The notes beneath the pieces are model-generated. The model worked only from the letters and a program-made list of their open reading frames with translations. It ran no database searches and was not told where the DNA came from. Of a DNA stretch of 64,000 nt, positions 1 through 6,692 are shown one piece after another. Source of the DNA: Priestia aryabhattai B8W22 (GTDB taxonomy: Bacteria > Bacillota > Bacilli > Bacillales > Bacillaceae_H); the NCBI RefSeq assembly GCF_000956595.1, contig NZ_JYOO01000003.1:62001-126000 (forward strand). Direction: 5' to 3'. The translations under genes and the position numbers were made by a program. The first letter of the stretch is position 1. The number at the start of each line of letters is the position of its first letter.

Positions 1-62
1 TCCGTTCCGCCTACTTCAATACTGTCTAAAACCATTAGTATACGCAGAGATTCATTACTCAT
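1..62 (-). CDS. Glycosyltransferase (group 1/GT4-like), N-terminal fragment
   Basis: Only the first 20 codons are in the window; the gene runs off the left edge. The start reads MSNESLRILMVLDSIEVGGTE, in which a hydrophobic first beta strand (RILMVLDS) is followed by the GGTE turn usual at the N-terminus of GT-B fold family 4 glycosyltransferases. The ATG at 62-60 overlaps the last codons of the upstream glycosyltransferase gene by 8 bases, so the two are probably translationally coupled. The family call rests on this short motif and on the neighbour; the acceptor and sugar cannot be told. Confidence 0.6.
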   Translation of the reverse strand, partial: MSNESLRILMVLDSIEVGGT

Positions 63-771
63 CTTTTGTGGCTTCCTTTCTATAAAATTGTTGAGAACGC
101 TGTTTTGAGTGAAAACGATAATAGTATAAAACGTCGGGTAAGTTTTCCACATTCAGCTTTGCATTTAAGCATTTTGCAATAAACTCATAGTCTTCAGCGC
201 CTTTAATTCTGCGCGTCGGACCTCCTATTTTGTCAAACACTTCACCTCGAAACAAAAGCGTCCCATGGCACACGCAGTGTCCGCCTTTTGCATATAATTC
301 GCGAATGTTTTTTCCATATCGAAGCCAATTTTCTTTTTTGAATTCTTGAAAATTCCCATCGTGAAAATAAGCATAGCTTGATCCTAGCACGTCAATCTCG
401 GGATGTTTTTCTAAATAAGCTACCTGTTTTTCTAACCGTTCAGGATGCGATATATCGTCACCATCATGCACTGCAATGTACTCTCCTTTACTTAAAAAAT
501 AGCCAATGGTCGAGGCACCTGCAAACCCGACGTTACGGGGCAACTCTATTACTTCAACATGAAAAGAAGGGTCGTTTTCCGCTATCCACTCTTTTATTAC
601 ACTACTTGTGTCATCTGAAGATGCATCGTTCACTAAAATAACTTCTATATTACGATACGTTTGTTTTAATAAACCATCTAAACATTCTTTAATGAAAGAT
701 GAGATATTATGGCAGGTTACTACTATGCTCACTAGTCCTAAAGTCCGTTCATATAACATTTTTACATTCAC
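55..771 (-). CDS. Family 2 glycosyltransferase
   Basis: A 238-residue GT-A type glycosyltransferase. Residues 14-21 (SIVVTCHN) form the nucleotide-binding first strand, NDASSDD at 48-54 is the usual second-strand motif, and DGDD at 103-106 is the metal-binding DXD-like element; an AED triplet near residue 193 fits the catalytic base region. The protein has no membrane segment, so it acts in the cytoplasm or at the membrane face. It is divergent from spore-surface-type genes at 944-3340 and coupled to a second glycosyltransferase at the window edge. A role in glycosylating an exosporium or coat component is an inference from context only. Confidence 0.88.
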   Translation of the reverse strand: MNVKMLYERTLGLVSIVVTCHNISSFIKECLDGLLKQTYRNIEVILVNDASSDDTSSVIKEWIAENDPSFHVEVIELPRNVGFAGASTIGYFLSKGEYIAVHDGDDISHPERLEKQVAYLEKHPEIDVLGSSYAYFHDGNFQEFKKENWLRYGKNIRELYAKGGHCVCHGTLLFRGEVFDKIGGPTRRIKGAEDYEFIAKCLNAKLNVENLPDVLYYYRFHSKQRSQQFYRKEATKDE

Positions 772-943
772 CTCACATTACTATATGCAATCGCATATGA
801 AAGGTGAGACAAGTAATCTTGAATCTTTTATGATGTCCTTAAAATCCCGCCCTTTTTTTAAGTATAGGAAGTTTGTCCCTGTCAATAGAAGACTTTTTGA
901 ATATATTGAAATGTATGATTAAAAATGAAAGGAATGATTTACA

Positions 944-1192
944 ATGGCACAAGTTTTATCAGCACAAGAAATTGCCCAAGTTCGGGCATTACTTATCACA
1001 GCCATAAATTCAAGTGTAGAAATCGTTACAAATTTTGGTTCTGTCATAGGTGAAGAAGTTGTAGAAAGAGGGTCTGTTATCAAAATTCCTCTTGATTACG
1101 TTGTGTTAAAACAGTCCGAAAATAATTTTGTTTATATTCCGTTAGCTAGTATTAATGCAGTAATTCTTCTAAATGAAGATGGTGATTTATAA
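944..1192 (+). CDS. Small beta-rich protein, first of a tandem pair
   Basis: An 82-residue protein that I cannot assign to a named family. It has a short helical N-terminus (LSAQEIAQVRALL) followed by alternating hydrophobic strands, ending VYIPLASINAVILL. The pattern resembles small Sm-like or spore-associated proteins. The GAAAGGAATG ribosome binding site lies about 10 bases before the ATG. Its TAA stop shares an A with the ATG of the next gene (TAATG), so the two are translationally coupled. The last strand matches that of the next protein (VFIALSSVNFIKVQL), which suggests a diverged duplication. Confidence 0.7.
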   Translation: MAQVLSAQEIAQVRALLITAINSSVEIVTNFGSVIGEEVVERGSVIKIPLDYVVLKQSENNFVYIPLASINAVILLNEDGDL

Positions 1193-1404
1193 TGAATTTT
1201 TCGCTACTTTTAGAAACTCAGCTTCTCCAATCTATTGGACTAACTTTAGAAATTGCTACTGATAATGCGCTTTTTGAAGGTGTTTTAACAAACTTTGAAG
1301 ATGGGTTGATTAAATTAGAAGAAACTGTAATAGGTTATGAAAGAGAAAATCGAAGTGTATTTATTGCACTTTCTTCTGTTAATTTTATTAAAGTACAATT
1401 GTAA
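1192..1404 (+). CDS. Small beta-rich protein, second of a tandem pair
   Basis: A 70-residue protein without a family name that I recognise. It starts inside the stop codon of the preceding gene (TAATG) and has no obvious Shine-Dalgarno of its own, so translation probably depends on re-initiation. The strand pattern EIATDNALFEGVLTNFEDG, then VFIALSSVNFIKVQL at the C-terminus parallels the upstream protein. Two small beta-barrel-like subunits made in equal amounts would fit a hetero-oligomer; this is inference. Position just upstream of exosporium-type genes suggests a spore-layer role. Confidence 0.68.
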   Translation: MNFSLLLETQLLQSIGLTLEIATDNALFEGVLTNFEDGLIKLEETVIGYERENRSVFIALSSVNFIKVQL

Positions 1405-1537
1405 ATTAAACTTATTTCTATTTCTCTCCCGTCACATATATATTCAACCCTCTAAGTTTTTTTGATCCAAGCTAGTTTTAAAGGAAATCAGATAAAAAAC
1501 ACCCCAATTACTATGAGATCACTACGCTATTAGTTCT

Positions 1538-1565
1538 AAGGGCTGGCCAAATGCCCTTTTTTATA
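1538..1565 (+). terminator. Rho-independent terminator
   Basis: AGGGC and GCCCT arms around TGGCCAAAT, followed by six T residues, downstream of the tandem small-gene pair. Confidence 0.65.
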
Positions 1566-1661
1566 ATTTTAGACGGTAACCTAGTCCACCTTAGTAAGCT
1601 TTAGCATTATATATATCAAGAGGCTTAAAAAACCTCTTAAATAACTCGGAGGTGAAAGTTT

Positions 1662-2393
1662 ATGTCATATTATGACAAAAAGTATATTAAAGGCGAGCAT
1701 AAGAAACATGAGTGTAAAGAGGATTGCAAAAAACATGAGGAGAAAGATGATTGCAAAATGGAACATCACAAGCATTATGAGGAAGAAGAAAAAGGTTTAT
1801 TAACTGAGTTCGATGTAGATCAATTCCCTGCAGTACCAGTTTCTTCAACGGCAATTCCTAATTTAAACGATGCTATTGCAGAAGTAGAAGTTTGTGTTGA
1901 CGATCGCTCAGATCGAGTAGCATTAGATGCTACAATTGAGTGGCAGCCAGATAGTGTTAGCCTCGTAGGTCTTGCACTTGGAATTCTTCTACAGATTTTA
2001 AGAACTCTTGGGATTTCTATTCCGTTAGCAGTGCCGGCAACATTTAGAATTTGGCGTAAAGGCTCTACAGGAACTGTACTAATTTCTGAAAAAACAGATT
2101 CAAGTTCACTTGCAGGAATATCTATATTAACACCACTTTCTGCTGCTGGAGCTGGTCTTGGAGTCAGTATTCTATTTAGCCGCATCACAACTTCTATCCA
2201 TGCTGTGGATACAAATCCTCCACTTGGCGAAAACGAGTATTTCTTAACAATTGATTTAGGTCCTTTCAATCTTGTTTTAACTGGTTTAACTCCTCCTGCA
2301 GATGCTGCTCTTGCTCCGCTATCTACTATTGATATTGACCGTACGAATGTAATTAGCTACACATTTACAGCTTCAGAAATTGAAGCTAATTAA
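1662..2393 (+). CDS. Spore-surface (exosporium-type) protein with His/Lys/Cys-rich leader
   Basis: A 243-residue protein. Residues 1-45 are very rich in Lys, His, Glu and Cys and begin MSYYDKKYIKG, almost the same start as the next gene (MSYYYKNYLKG). From about residue 50 on it becomes a beta-rich, Ala/Thr/Ser/Leu-rich domain ending FTASEIEAN, like jelly-roll spore-surface proteins. There is no signal peptide, as expected for a mother-cell-made exosporium or coat protein. The ribosome binding site CTCGGAGGTGAAAG precedes the ATG. A spore surface role is inferred from composition and from the paralogous leader; no catalytic motif was seen. Confidence 0.7.
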   Translation: MSYYDKKYIKGEHKKHECKEDCKKHEEKDDCKMEHHKHYEEEEKGLLTEFDVDQFPAVPVSSTAIPNLNDAIAEVEVCVDDRSDRVALDATIEWQPDSVSLVGLALGILLQILRTLGISIPLAVPATFRIWRKGSTGTVLISEKTDSSSLAGISILTPLSAAGAGLGVSILFSRITTSIHAVDTNPPLGENEYFLTIDLGPFNLVLTGLTPPADAALAPLSTIDIDRTNVISYTFTASEIEAN

Positions 2394-2445
2394 TAAATAG
2401 ACAGCAAATATTTATTCATCTAGATTACAATTAACTAAATGTTTT

Positions 2446-2475
2446 TACCTCTGCTCTCTAGCAGAGGTATTTTTA
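2446..2475 (+). terminator. Rho-independent terminator
   Basis: Ten-base arms TACCTCTGCT and AGCAGAGGTA around CTCT, followed by TTTTTA, downstream of the exosporium-type gene. Confidence 0.85.
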
Positions 2476-2803
2476 CTATGACTACCAATAAGCAAAGTAT
2501 CGCACATGTAAAAATCCCCAAATAACATGATTCAATTATCAATTTAGAAATTTTAAATATTTTTAATTATACGGCTCATTTTTTCATAGGAACCCTTTTT
2601 TTATACACTTATTTCTTATTCTCTTGATCAATGCATATTAAACAAAAAACATCAATCTATCTTTTAATTAACTTTAAATATTCTTACCTTATTAGATAAT
2701 CATATTTTTATATAATTAAACCCTTGTCCATTGCAAAACCTTCACCTCCTGCATTTACTATACTAGAAGGTGAAAGCCTTCAAACCTAAGGTGAGGTGAA
2801 AAC
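2476..2803. other. AT-rich intergenic region
   Basis: About 330 bases with no supported reading frame. It should hold the promoter of the next spore-surface gene; I could not fix a sigma-E or sigma-K promoter with confidence. An inverted match, AAGGTGAA against TTCACCTC, lies near 2740-2800 just before the start codon. Confidence 0.5.
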
Positions 2804-3340
2804 ATGTCATATTATTACAAAAATTATTTAAAAGGTAGTCCTGACAATGATCGCAGACACCGCTGTAATAATGATTGGCATAGACATCACTGCAAAAAAT
2901 GCTGCGACGATGATTGTGAGAGACCAGATTTTGATGATAGACCTGCGTTTGGCACAGTAACAGGTACAACAATAACAGGAACGGCTGTAAACACTCCCCT
3001 AACATTTACCAACCTTCTGTCTCCAAGTGAGAACGTACGAGTTGTTTCTAGTGGAATAGAAGTTTTAGAAAGCGGAGAGTATTTTATTTCATTTTTAGTA
3101 TTCTTCACTCCTGTTTTAGCTACCACAACTGTTTCGTATACGATCAACGCTGGAGGCTTTACTCAAACTGTTCCTTCTTCTGCTGATAGGGCTACAGCAT
3201 CACTCGTCCGTTATTTAAGAAGAGGCGATACGGTGACAGTTACAGCAACGGTAACAACTGCTGCCGGAACTACTACTATCAATGCCGCTCTCACAGTCGC
3301 AAAAATCTCGTCGCGTTTTTCTGAAAAAGATTTTTATTAA
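2804..3340 (+). CDS. BxpB/ExsF-like exosporium protein
   Basis: A 178-residue protein with an N-terminal leader (MSYYYKNYLKG, then a His/Asp/Cys-rich run to about residue 50) and a C-terminal jelly-roll of the BclA-C/BxpB type. Visible hallmarks are FGTVTGTTITGT at the domain start, SGIEVLESGEYFISF in the middle and INAALTVAKIS at the end, close to the usual ending of ExsF/BxpB of the Bacillus cereus group. In that group such proteins sit at the base of the exosporium and anchor BclA; whether it does so here is inference. Ribosome binding site AAGGTGAGGTGAAAAC precedes the ATG. The shared leader with the gene at 1662 points to a common attachment signal. Confidence 0.8.
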   Translation: MSYYYKNYLKGSPDNDRRHRCNNDWHRHHCKKCCDDDCERPDFDDRPAFGTVTGTTITGTAVNTPLTFTNLLSPSENVRVVSSGIEVLESGEYFISFLVFFTPVLATTTVSYTINAGGFTQTVPSSADRATASLVRYLRRGDTVTVTATVTTAAGTTTINAALTVAKISSRFSEKDFY

Positions 3341-3358
3341 TTCCTATCACATTTATTT

Positions 3359-3388
3359 CCCTCTTATTTAATAAGAGGGCTTTTTTTA
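3359..3388 (+). terminator. Rho-independent terminator
   Basis: CCCTCTTATT and ATAAGAGGG arms followed by a run of seven T, just after the BxpB-like gene. Confidence 0.88.
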
Positions 3389-3471
3389 TTTCTTGTGTAA
3401 CCCCTTCCTAAAATTCTTTTCCCCATTCCCCCCTTTTTTCCTGTATAATAAGTAGTAAGAAAGAGGTGCTT

Positions 3472-3885
3472 ATGACGAGACATCCTGTAGAAACGATTTA
3501 TTATTTAGAAAATCCTCAGCGTGATATTTCAACGTATGCTTCGACAACACAGTTAACGGTTGAGTCTGTTGTAAAAGATGTGTTTGGTGTTGCTTGCGTA
3601 GCAGACATTAAAATTATGCTTCAATATAATAAAGAATTCCGAAAAAGCATCAGTCAATTACACAATGCAATGGACGATGATCTTACGTTAGAAATGGTTT
3701 TTCGAATTGCGTCAAAAGAAGATTTGATGCGATTCAAAAAAAGATTACTTGAAAGCAGTTTAGATGACGCAGAAACGTCAATAGACTGTCCATTCAGCGC
3801 GACCATTCAGTTGCAAGACGGTCGTTATACGTGGAATGAATCCACTTCCGTGTATGAAAAACAAAAAGAACGTCTTTCATCTTAA
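3472..3885 (+). CDS. Hypothetical protein
   Basis: A 137-residue soluble protein of unknown function. I chose the ATG at 3472 because AAGAGGTG (3461-3468) gives normal spacing to it and none to the GTG at 3466. The middle (about residues 55-105) is predicted helical and charged; the C-terminus (FSATIQLQDGRYTWNESTSVYE) looks like a small beta hairpin. No cysteine cluster, signal peptide or membrane segment was seen. It has its own promoter region and a strong terminator. Confidence 0.65.
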   Translation: MTRHPVETIYYLENPQRDISTYASTTQLTVESVVKDVFGVACVADIKIMLQYNKEFRKSISQLHNAMDDDLTLEMVFRIASKEDLMRFKKRLLESSLDDAETSIDCPFSATIQLQDGRYTWNESTSVYEKQKERLSS

Positions 3886-3904
3886 GCTTTTATTTTTTAT
3901 GTAT

Positions 3905-3950
3905 GAAAAAAGCCTGTATCTTAATTCCTTACTTAAGATACAGGCTTTTT
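3905..3950. terminator. Strong bidirectional terminator
   Basis: AAAAAGCCTGTATCTTAA and TTAAGATACAGGCTTTTT form a near-perfect 18-base stem between two convergent genes. A and T runs on both sides allow use on either strand. Confidence 0.93.
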
Positions 3951-3979
3951 GGAATTTGTTCTACATTTTCACTTTTATA

Positions 3980-4240
3980 TTAAAAAACAATTAAGCGGTA
4001 ATCATTGTCGCAGTGGTCTTCACAATGATGTTTTTTCTCATACCCGTCATGCTTATGGCATTTTTTCTCGCAAGAGCATTTGCTGTGGCCATAGTCGTAG
4101 TCGTCATGCTTGTGGCATCTTTTCTTGCAAGAGCATCTGCTGTGACCATAGTCGTCATGCTTGTGACATCTTTTCTTACGAGAGCATCTGCTGTGATGAT
4201 GGTCCTCACAGTTGTGGAATCTCTTTTTGCAACATCCCAT
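3980..4240 (-). CDS. His/Cys-rich tandem-repeat protein (coat/exosporium-like)
   Basis: An 86-residue protein starting MGCCKKRFHNCEDHHHS. It holds three tandem repeats of 16-19 residues (residues 16-32, 33-51, 52-67) built on HSRCSCKKRCHKHDDYG. His, Cys and Lys dominate the composition, as in CotG-like or metal-binding spore-layer proteins. AAGGAG lies 11 bases before the ATG. The long frames on the other strand and in other phases come from the repeat structure. Cross-linking through Cys or binding of zinc or copper is plausible but not shown. The neighbourhood of exosporium-type genes supports a spore role. Confidence 0.65.
   Translation of the reverse strand: MGCCKKRFHNCEDHHHSRCSRKKRCHKHDDYGHSRCSCKKRCHKHDDYDYGHSKCSCEKKCHKHDGYEKKHHCEDHCDNDYRLIVF
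4040..4195 (-). repeat. Tandem coding repeats, 48-57 bases each
   Basis: Three consecutive units encode the His/Cys-rich repeats. The middle unit carries an extra Asp-Tyr pair (DDYDYG against DDYG), a 6-base expansion of the kind made by slippage. Confidence 0.75.
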
Positions 4241-4533
4241 TCTACTATCATCTCCTTCTTTCTTTGTCCCTATCAGTATATGAAAAAGAAAGGAATGTGC
4301 ACGGGTGCCTGTCCTAGGTTGAAGGATTTTTTTTAAAATGTGCGTACGTCTGTGGCTTAAACTTCATACCGAAAAAGTAGTATTTGGCGTACAAGTAAAA
4401 ATAATTATGCAAGCGAAATGCTAGGCTTGCTAAAGCCTCTTCCTGCTGATCCTTTCCCAGATTCTCCTTAAAAATAACAGCGCTTTTCCCTCTTTTTCTA
4501 TGTTAGATTTTTTAACTCAATTTCTGGAAATAG

Positions 4534-4559
4534 GTTTTATCACTTCTAATAACGTGTAT
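4534..4559 (+). promoter_or_regulatory. Candidate sigma-B promoter
   Basis: GTTTTA at 4534-4539, 14-base spacer, GTGTAT at 4554-4559, against the consensus GTTTAA-N12-15-GGGTAT. It is about 90 bases before the start of a YflT-type general stress gene, a family known to be sigma-B dependent in B. subtilis. Two mismatches keep this a candidate. Confidence 0.5.
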
Positions 4560-4649
4560 ACACAAAGCAAGGAGATAAGTTACTTAAACTTCTCTTCATT
4601 ACTAAATATATTCTAGAAAGTTGTCTATCATACAAGGAGGTTGTTTGAA

Positions 4650-4976
4650 ATGGTAAATGTAAAAGTAGTTGAAAATGGCGTACAGGCAAAAGATACAATC
4701 GAACAATTTTTGCGTGAAGGATTTACAAAGGACGAAGTTTATTTACTTGCACACCATCAAGATCGCTCCGAGGATTTAACAGCTGCAACAAATACAAACA
4801 ATATCGGTCTTTCTGAACAAGGTGTTTTTGATGCGATTGCGAATGTGTTTCGTTCTCGAGGAGACGAGCTTCGTGCCAAAATGCGTTCATTAGGATTATC
4901 ACAGCCGGAAGCTGAACGCTATGAAGAAGAATTAGATCACGGTAAAGTAATCGTCGTGGCATCAAAAGTTGCTTGA
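4650..4976 (+). CDS. yflT: General stress protein 17M-type (YflT family)
   Basis: A 108-residue protein starting MVNVKVVENG; the ATG at 4650 is 9 bases after AAGGAGG. The N-terminal part carries the family pattern of a short strand, a helix (IEQFLREGFTKDEVYLLAH) and a DRSEDL motif, and the C-terminus has AERYEEELDHGKVIVVAS, typical of heat/salt stress-induced YflT/GSP17M proteins. The biochemical role of the family is not known. A sigma-B-like promoter lies upstream and a terminator directly downstream, so this is a single-gene unit. Confidence 0.85.
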   Translation: MVNVKVVENGVQAKDTIEQFLREGFTKDEVYLLAHHQDRSEDLTAATNTNNIGLSEQGVFDAIANVFRSRGDELRAKMRSLGLSQPEAERYEEELDHGKVIVVASKVA

Positions 4977-4980
4977 TTTA

Positions 4981-5005
4981 AAAGCCCTACAGCAGGGCTT
5001 TTTTA
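4981..5005 (+). terminator. Rho-independent terminator
   Basis: AAAGCCCT and AGGGCTTT stem with TTTTTATTTTT tail after the stress gene. Confidence 0.88.
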
Positions 5006-5219
5006 TTTTTGTTTTCTACCCTTCTTCCTCTTTCCTTAAAGAACACTTTGCCTGTTCTCATTTATATTAAAGAGATGGCTAGTCAATTTTTATTGGCTGC
5101 CTTTTTTATATGCTGTTTTAATTCGTTGATGAGCGATTAAAAAATGAAATGGATATAATTAAAGAAGTCATCCCTACATATGATTATGAAGATAAGAGTT
5201 ACTGCGAGGAGTGATATAT

Positions 5220-5477
5220 TTGATTATAGGAATTGAGTACACAAAACGTGTGAAAAATGGATTAGTCGTTAAAAATATTCCTTACAAGATACACGATAAA
5301 CCTTGTGATGAAGGCTGCTGTAGAAATGATAAAACGATAGGCGCCAGAGACAAATTAAGGGTTAATTGGCTGTTAAATGTTTTTATGCCTAGCAAAAATA
5401 TAACGGTATTTGATTATAAATATTGGTCAGAAGAACTAACTTCGTTATGGAGAGAGCATCGAAGAAAAACGATATAA
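5220..5477 (+). CDS. Hypothetical protein
   Basis: An 85-residue basic protein, probably starting at TTG 5220 (MIIGIEYTKRVKNG), which is 8 bases after GAGGAG; the GTG at 5211 lies inside that ribosome binding site. The protein has a CDEGCC cluster near residue 27 and several Trp residues near the C-terminus (WSEELTSLWREHRRKT). I do not recognise the family. It is a single gene closed by its own terminator. Confidence 0.55.
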   Translation: MIIGIEYTKRVKNGLVVKNIPYKIHDKPCDEGCCRNDKTIGARDKLRVNWLLNVFMPSKNITVFDYKYWSEELTSLWREHRRKTI

Positions 5478-5487
5478 TACATCTGGT

Positions 5488-5522
5488 AAAAAAATCTCCT
5501 TAATGAGCAAGGAGATTTTTTC
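5488..5522 (+). terminator. Rho-independent terminator
   Basis: AAATCTCCTT and AAGGAGATTT arms around AATGAGC, followed by T residues. Confidence 0.9.
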
Positions 5523-5548
5523 TATTAACTTTATCTTCTAGCACCAAC

Positions 5549-5735
5549 CTATTTATCAAGCATTTCAACAATTTTTATACCTTTAGATGCGGTTACAGTA
5601 AATGTACCATCACCATTATAAATTGCTGAGTAGGATGCTTTTCCTTCCACTCATGATAACCAATTTCATATGTAACATTTCCTAGCTGTGTTTATCCTTT
5701 TCTGCTGAAGGCAATAATGAAAATGCATAAACTAT
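5549..5735 (-). pseudogene. Decayed gene fragment, C-terminal end
   Basis: The minus strand still reads VEGKASYSAIYNGDGTFT through ASKGIKIVEMLDK to a TAG at 5549-5551 (5650-5549). Upstream the sense continues in another frame as LGNVTYEIGYHEW (about 5690-5651), and further as FSLLPSAEKDKHS, interrupted by a stop. There is no start codon or ribosome binding site. The text looks like the end of a small secreted or lipoprotein. The parent family is not recognised. Confidence 0.55.
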
Positions 5736-5752
5736 ATAAAGGGTGAAAAGTT

Positions 5753-6307
5753 ATGATTAACGTCATTGAGACACTACTTGATTACATAAAGAACTCTTCT
5801 ACAGATGATACGCCTCCTCGCCCACATATCGGTGAGACTATGGGGTGTTGGCTGTATTTCACTGCTTTAGCGGAAGAAATACCTGCTTTAGAAACTTGCC
5901 TTAATACAACAACTAACAGTGAACTGCTTAAGCTTGTTCAAGACTCAAAAAACCTGGCTGAATCTCAGATTGATACACTCAAAAAATTAATGATTAAAGA
6001 AGGAATTCCCCTTCCTGAAATACCGGCTACCAAACCGAAATCTGATCCTAACAGTATTCCATTAGGAGCAAAAGCCACGGATTCTGAAATCGCTAACTTA
6101 ATATCTGTAAAAATTGCCTCTAATATCGTCATGTGCAGCACGAATATGGGACAATCTATTAGAACCGATATTGGATTAATGTGGTTGAAATTCCACACTG
6201 AAAAAGTCATATTAGGATCAAAAGTGAAAATTCTAATGCAGCAAAAAGGATGGCTCAAAATTCCTCCTTATTATTATCCACCTGGAGCCCCTCATAACTC
6301 TAATTGA
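5753..6307 (+). CDS. DUF3231 family protein
   Basis: A 184-residue, mostly helical protein. The ending WLKIPPYYYPPG is the hallmark of DUF3231, a family of ferritin-like/CotF-like helical bundle proteins common in spore formers and often made in sporulation. Typical members are about twice as long, with two such modules, so this is a single-module version. GGGTGAAAAG precedes the ATG. Function is unknown; a spore-coat-related role is only suggested by the family. Confidence 0.75.
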   Translation: MINVIETLLDYIKNSSTDDTPPRPHIGETMGCWLYFTALAEEIPALETCLNTTTNSELLKLVQDSKNLAESQIDTLKKLMIKEGIPLPEIPATKPKSDPNSIPLGAKATDSEIANLISVKIASNIVMCSTNMGQSIRTDIGLMWLKFHTEKVILGSKVKILMQQKGWLKIPPYYYPPGAPHNSN

Positions 6308-6370
6308 AGTGTTCTTAGGTAAGCAGCATAAATAATCTTACATCCAACACATTTAACGAGGTGCTTGAAC

Positions 6371-6664
6371 ATGGATTTCCCTACAATTCATACAAATTTT
6401 TGGGACGCAGTCATTGGTGTTCCTGTCGTATTAATCGTGACGCAGCTGATCAAATGGCTTTTTCATCCTAAAAAGCAGTATGTTCCGACTATTGCTTTAG
6501 CTGTCGGCGTGCTGTTTTCAGTATTTATCAGTCACCCTCATCATATTATTGCCGGATTGTTTATGGGATATTTTTATGGATACGCCGCAATTGGCAGCTA
6601 TGCCGGTCTTAAAACAACGTGGAGAACAATTAGAAAAGATACGTCCCCTTATTCATCAGATTAA
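6371..6664 (+). CDS. Small membrane protein, holin-like size
   Basis: A 97-residue protein with about three membrane segments (near residues 13-30, 40-55 and 60-80) and a basic C-terminus (TTWRTIRKDTSP). The ATG at 6371 is 7 bases after ACGAGGTG. I do not recognise a family; the size and topology resemble phage-type holins, but there is no phage context. It may be cotranscribed with the DUF3231 gene 60 bases upstream. Confidence 0.6.
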   Translation: MDFPTIHTNFWDAVIGVPVVLIVTQLIKWLFHPKKQYVPTIALAVGVLFSVFISHPHHIIAGLFMGYFYGYAAIGSYAGLKTTWRTIRKDTSPYSSD

Positions 6665-6692
6665 AAACCAGCGACATATTCGCTGGTTTTTA
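6663..6692. terminator. Bidirectional terminator
   Basis: AAAACCAGCGA and TCGCTGGTTTT arms between two convergent genes, with A and T runs at each side. Confidence 0.9.

Noticed and set aside
608-922. 104-residue plus-strand frame across the GT2 gene start and its upstream gap
   Set aside because: Antisense to a clear glycosyltransferase and without a ribosome binding site.
3949-4336. Long plus-strand frames across the His/Cys repeat region
   Set aside because: They are mirror images of the repeat-rich minus-strand gene; that gene has the ribosome binding site, and the plus-strand peptides are low-complexity Ala/Val/Met runs.
5150-5213. 21-codon frame MDIIKEVIPTYDYEDKSYCE just before the 85-residue protein
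   Set aside because: No ribosome binding site, very short, and its end overlaps the next gene's ribosome binding site; kept out for lack of support.
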